From positions 1 through 21,972 of the forward strand of contig UQMQ01000023.1 of NCBI GenBank assembly GCA_900542245.1: a stretch of 21,972 nt of DNA, read 5' to 3'. The notes beneath the pieces are model-generated. The model worked only from the letters and a program-made list of their open reading frames with translations. It was not told the DNA's origin and made no database searches. How positions within the stretch are numbered: position 1 is the first letter of the stretch; each line of letters begins with the position of its first letter. Both the position numbers and the translations under genes were made by a program. This document shows positions 19,994 through 21,972 of the stretch, piece by piece. This DNA comes from an uncultured Eubacteriales bacterium (lineage in GTDB: Bacteria; Bacillota; Clostridia; Peptostreptococcales; Anaerovoracaceae).

Positions 19994-20941
19994 ATGATGA
20001 AGCTTTGGAACGGTAAATATTTAGATGAAGAAGATTTAGTTGCAGACGAATTCTGTGCGTCGATCGGGTTCGATCAGAGACTCTGGAAAGAAGATATTCT
20101 CTGCAGCATTGCACATGTCAAAAAATTAGCTGCAGAGGGCAAGCTGACCGAGGACGAATGCGACAGCATTGTCGTACATCTGCAGGAAATCCTTTGGGAC
20201 GCGGAAGCGGGCAGGCTGCATTTTACGGCAGAGGATCACAATATCCAGACCGCTGTGCAGAAGCTGCTGACACGCCGCATCGGAGAAATCGCGCAGAAGC
20301 TCCAGTTAGAGCGTGATCCTGCGATCCACACCGCGCGCGCCCTGCGTCTCTACCAGAAAGAGGCGATTCAGGCGCTCTACGGCTGTCTGGATCAGCTGAT
20401 CACTGCGCTCCAATCGCTGGCAGTGCTGCCAAAGGAAATGCTGCCGGGTCAGGACCCAATGACGTTTCTTGCATTGGCGGACAGCCTGACACAGGACAAG
20501 GCTCGTTTTGCGGACTGTGAAAAACGCACGCTGGTCGATGAGGAGGCTGTTTCTGCTGACGTACAGGTCGCTGTCTGTGATATGGCTTTCGCCTCAGAAT
20601 TTTTAAGCGCCTGCGCATCCTCGATGGCGCATCTGGCTGCTTTCTGCGACGGACTGGTGCTCGTCTCGCATTTCGACGCACCATCGCAGAAGATAGCACT
20701 GACCGATGCTACCCTGCATATCTGCCGCTTAATCAGCAATAAAATGTCGCGCGTGACCGGCGACCTGATGTCCGTCCTGACAACCTCCGGCTCCTACACT
20801 GTCTCCGCCGCCGCCAAGCTGCAGGAGACCTGTCAGCCGCTGTTCGATGGCTATGACTCACTGAAATCCACGCTCAAGGTGCTGCGCAGCATCCTGCAGT
20901 CCATGGCAGACAAGGCAGGCGGTGCAGAGCAGAGCGCTTAA
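19994..20941 (+). CDS. argininosuccinate lyase-like protein lacking the catalytic motifs
   Basis: A 315-residue homologue of ArgH (usually about 460). The N-terminus is unmistakable: MKLWNGKYL, then CASIGFDQRLWKEDILCSIA (21-40) and a helix pattern matching ArgH. The three active-site signatures are gone. HTARSRNDQ is replaced by QLERDPAIH (104-112). GYTHLQ falls in a short deletion after MLPGQ (149-153). The GSSxMPxKxNP loop is deleted between IALTD (234-238) and LISNKMSRVTGDLM (246-259). The helices between them still align (SEFLSACASSMAHL). The C-terminal domain is missing after about ArgH residue 370. There is no frameshift, and the gene has a consensus promoter and GAGGGG site. A binding or regulatory pseudoenzyme is likelier than a lyase; slow decay is the alternative. 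Confidence 0.82.
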   Translation: MMKLWNGKYLDEEDLVADEFCASIGFDQRLWKEDILCSIAHVKKLAAEGKLTEDECDSIVVHLQEILWDAEAGRLHFTAEDHNIQTAVQKLLTRRIGEIAQKLQLERDPAIHTARALRLYQKEAIQALYGCLDQLITALQSLAVLPKEMLPGQDPMTFLALADSLTQDKARFADCEKRTLVDEEAVSADVQVAVCDMAFASEFLSACASSMAHLAAFCDGLVLVSHFDAPSQKIALTDATLHICRLISNKMSRVTGDLMSVLTTSGSYTVSAAAKLQETCQPLFDGYDSLKSTLKVLRSILQSMADKAGGAEQSA

Positions 20942-21071
20942 CGCCCGATGCCGCGTGCCGCACAAAACCCGCACCACAGCACCACACATCGTGCATCACG
21001 CATCTGACACGCGATGTAATGTCCGGTGCATCCAAGAGCGATAAAGCGAAACTGAATCCAATCTGTACGCG

Positions 21072-21115
21072 AAAGCCCCGCGGTATGCGCATGTATATGC
21101 ACCCGCGGGGCTTTT
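21072..21115. terminator. bidirectional terminator between convergent genes
   Basis: AAAGCCCCGCGG (21072-21083) pairs with CCGCGGGGCTTT (21103-21114), with a small GCAT/ATGC stem in the loop. T runs follow in both directions. It can serve both the ArgH-like gene and the minus-strand nuclease gene ending at 21127. Confidence 0.93.
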
Positions 21116-21126
21116 GTAATGCTCTG

Positions 21127-21972
21127 TCAAAGTGATTTGATCTCCTCCGGTGTCAGTCCGGTATTCCTCGCGATCACTTCAATTGAAATGCCAGAATCTT
21201 TAAATTTTTTTGCGATCTCACGTTTTTCCTGCGCCGCACCGCGTGCAAGCCCGGTCTTTTCACCCTCCTCGCGCCCAGCTTTCTCACCATCCGCATAAGC
21301 TTCGCGTGCCCGGATTTCCGCAAATTCTTCTACTGTGATTTCCTTGAACAGCATACCTGTCACCTCTTTGCTATGTTTGTGCAGGAAGTCCGCGATCAAA
21401 CCCTCGTCCATGCACGCTTTCACTGCTGCATCGATGGCTTGTTTCAGATCGCCGCCGTTTGCGCCCAACTCCTCTTGGATATGGTACAGCAGTTTGCTGT
21501 AGCCTAAAAGCGACGGACTTCTCTGCAAGATTTCGCTAGTTTCAGTATAAGATAAATTGATGAGATTGACAACCATCTCGAGCGAATTTTCTTTTGGATC
21601 GACCAAAAAACTTTCCGACAAGCGCAGGGTCTTGCGTTCCCATGGCTCTTTTCCGACATAGAAGAGATAGAACTCAGGTGCAGGAAATTTCACTAAATTC
21701 CGTCCGTAAAGCACTTCCCTGCCCGCAAGGTTCTCTAAAGTGCGGTTGACATAACCGAGGCAACGCATCGGAATGTTCCGATTGATCGTGCTCTGACATT
21801 CCGACATCACCAGATAACGGTCATTTACAACAAAGCTTAACTCATTGTTGCGGTCGATGTAAATGGCATTTTTGAGTGTCGTATAGGTCAGCTCCGTATC
21901 CGGCGGCAGATTTTCGCCTGTGACTGCGTTATACAGTTCGATGGCACGCGCCGGCTCGGAAAAGAGCAGGCA
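21127..21972 (-). CDS. Rpn family / PD-(D/E)XK nuclease transposase-like protein (5' end outside window)
   Basis: The minus-strand frame stays open to the window edge, giving at least 281 residues; the GTG at 21810 is internal, since family sequence continues upstream (FSEPARAIELYNAVTGENLP, NAIYIDRNNELSFVVNDRYL). The PD-(D/E)XK core reads NELSF ... VMSECQSTINRNIPMR: the usual N-D-L-S-F acid is Glu and the usual EHQST is ECQST. The C-terminal tail (REEGEKTGLARGAAQEKREI, then GISIEVIARNTGLTPEEIKS) with charged repeats and a small helix-turn-helix is typical of the family, often annotated as a putative transposase and related to RpnA-E recombination-promoting nucleases. These genes are commonly present in many copies per genome. 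Activity of this copy is not certain. Confidence 0.9.
   Translation of the reverse strand, partial: CLLFSEPARAIELYNAVTGENLPPDTELTYTTLKNAIYIDRNNELSFVVNDRYLVMSECQSTINRNIPMRCLGYVNRTLENLAGREVLYGRNLVKFPAPEFYLFYVGKEPWERKTLRLSESFLVDPKENSLEMVVNLINLSYTETSEILQRSPSLLGYSKLLYHIQEELGANGGDLKQAIDAAVKACMDEGLIADFLHKHSKEVTGMLFKEITVEEFAEIRAREAYADGEKAGREEGEKTGLARGAAQEKREIAKKFKDSGISIEVIARNTGLTPEEIKSL

Noticed and set aside
1..21972. CRISPR array, tRNA, rRNA or prophage genes
   Set aside because: No regularly spaced repeats with unique spacers, no tRNA-like cloverleaf and no phage structural genes were seen; the repeats found are palindromic or tandem without spacers.

Overview
The window looks like chromosomal DNA of a GC-moderate Clostridia (Bacillota) species. 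The grounds are an AbrB/SpoVT-type regulator with a zinc ribbon beside murA, strong AGGAGG ribosome binding sites, sigma-A promoters of the TTGNNN-17-TATAAT kind, long-form HPF, a comF - raiA-RNA - hpf arrangement and an Rpn-type PD-(D/E)XK nuclease. There are no rRNAs, tRNAs, phage genes or CRISPR arrays. The species cannot be named from the sequence alone.

Layout. 1-1872: a small unknown ORF, an AbrB-like regulator and murA, closed by a bidirectional terminator. 1959-4029 (minus strand): an ECF sigma factor and its overlapping membrane anti-sigma partner, with a clear sigma-A promoter. 4116-4544: a mosaic of near-identical intergenic repeats in front of nadE (4598-5344). 5697-8320: an OmpR-type response regulator and a histidine kinase in an ATGA-overlapping operon. 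8640-9868: a second ECF sigma factor overlapping a membrane protein that joins an anti-sigma-like N-terminus to an extracellular M23 (LytM) domain. 10043-10186: a MITE-like element with perfect 18-bp terminal inverted repeats. 10520-15079: a YhaM-type HD exoribonuclease, a CCA-adding-enzyme homologue with a damaged active site, and a RecD2-type helicase with an unusual N-terminus. 15361-17288: comF, a structured RNA that fits the raiA motif, and hpf. 17391-18745: about 1.35 kb without genes, filled with palindromic dispersed repeats and a tandem duplication. 18746-21126: an AI-2E family membrane protein and a shortened argininosuccinate-lyase homologue that lacks all catalytic signatures. The right edge holds an Rpn-family nuclease on the minus strand, cut by the window end.

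How the genes relate. Much of the window concerns sensing the envelope and building the wall: murA, two sigma/anti-sigma pairs, one two-component system and a LytM-type domain. Another part concerns RNA and DNA handling: the YhaM-like nuclease, CCA-like protein, RecD2, ComF and HPF. The most unusual content is (i) two full-scaffold homologues of housekeeping enzymes, CCA-adding enzyme and ArgH, that have lost their catalytic motifs while keeping good ribosome binding sites and open frames, (ii) a sigma factor partnered with an anti-sigma/M23 fusion that lacks one catalytic histidine, (iii) at least three distinct families of intergenic repeats, and (iv) low-complexity Ala/Gly-rich segments in several otherwise conserved proteins.
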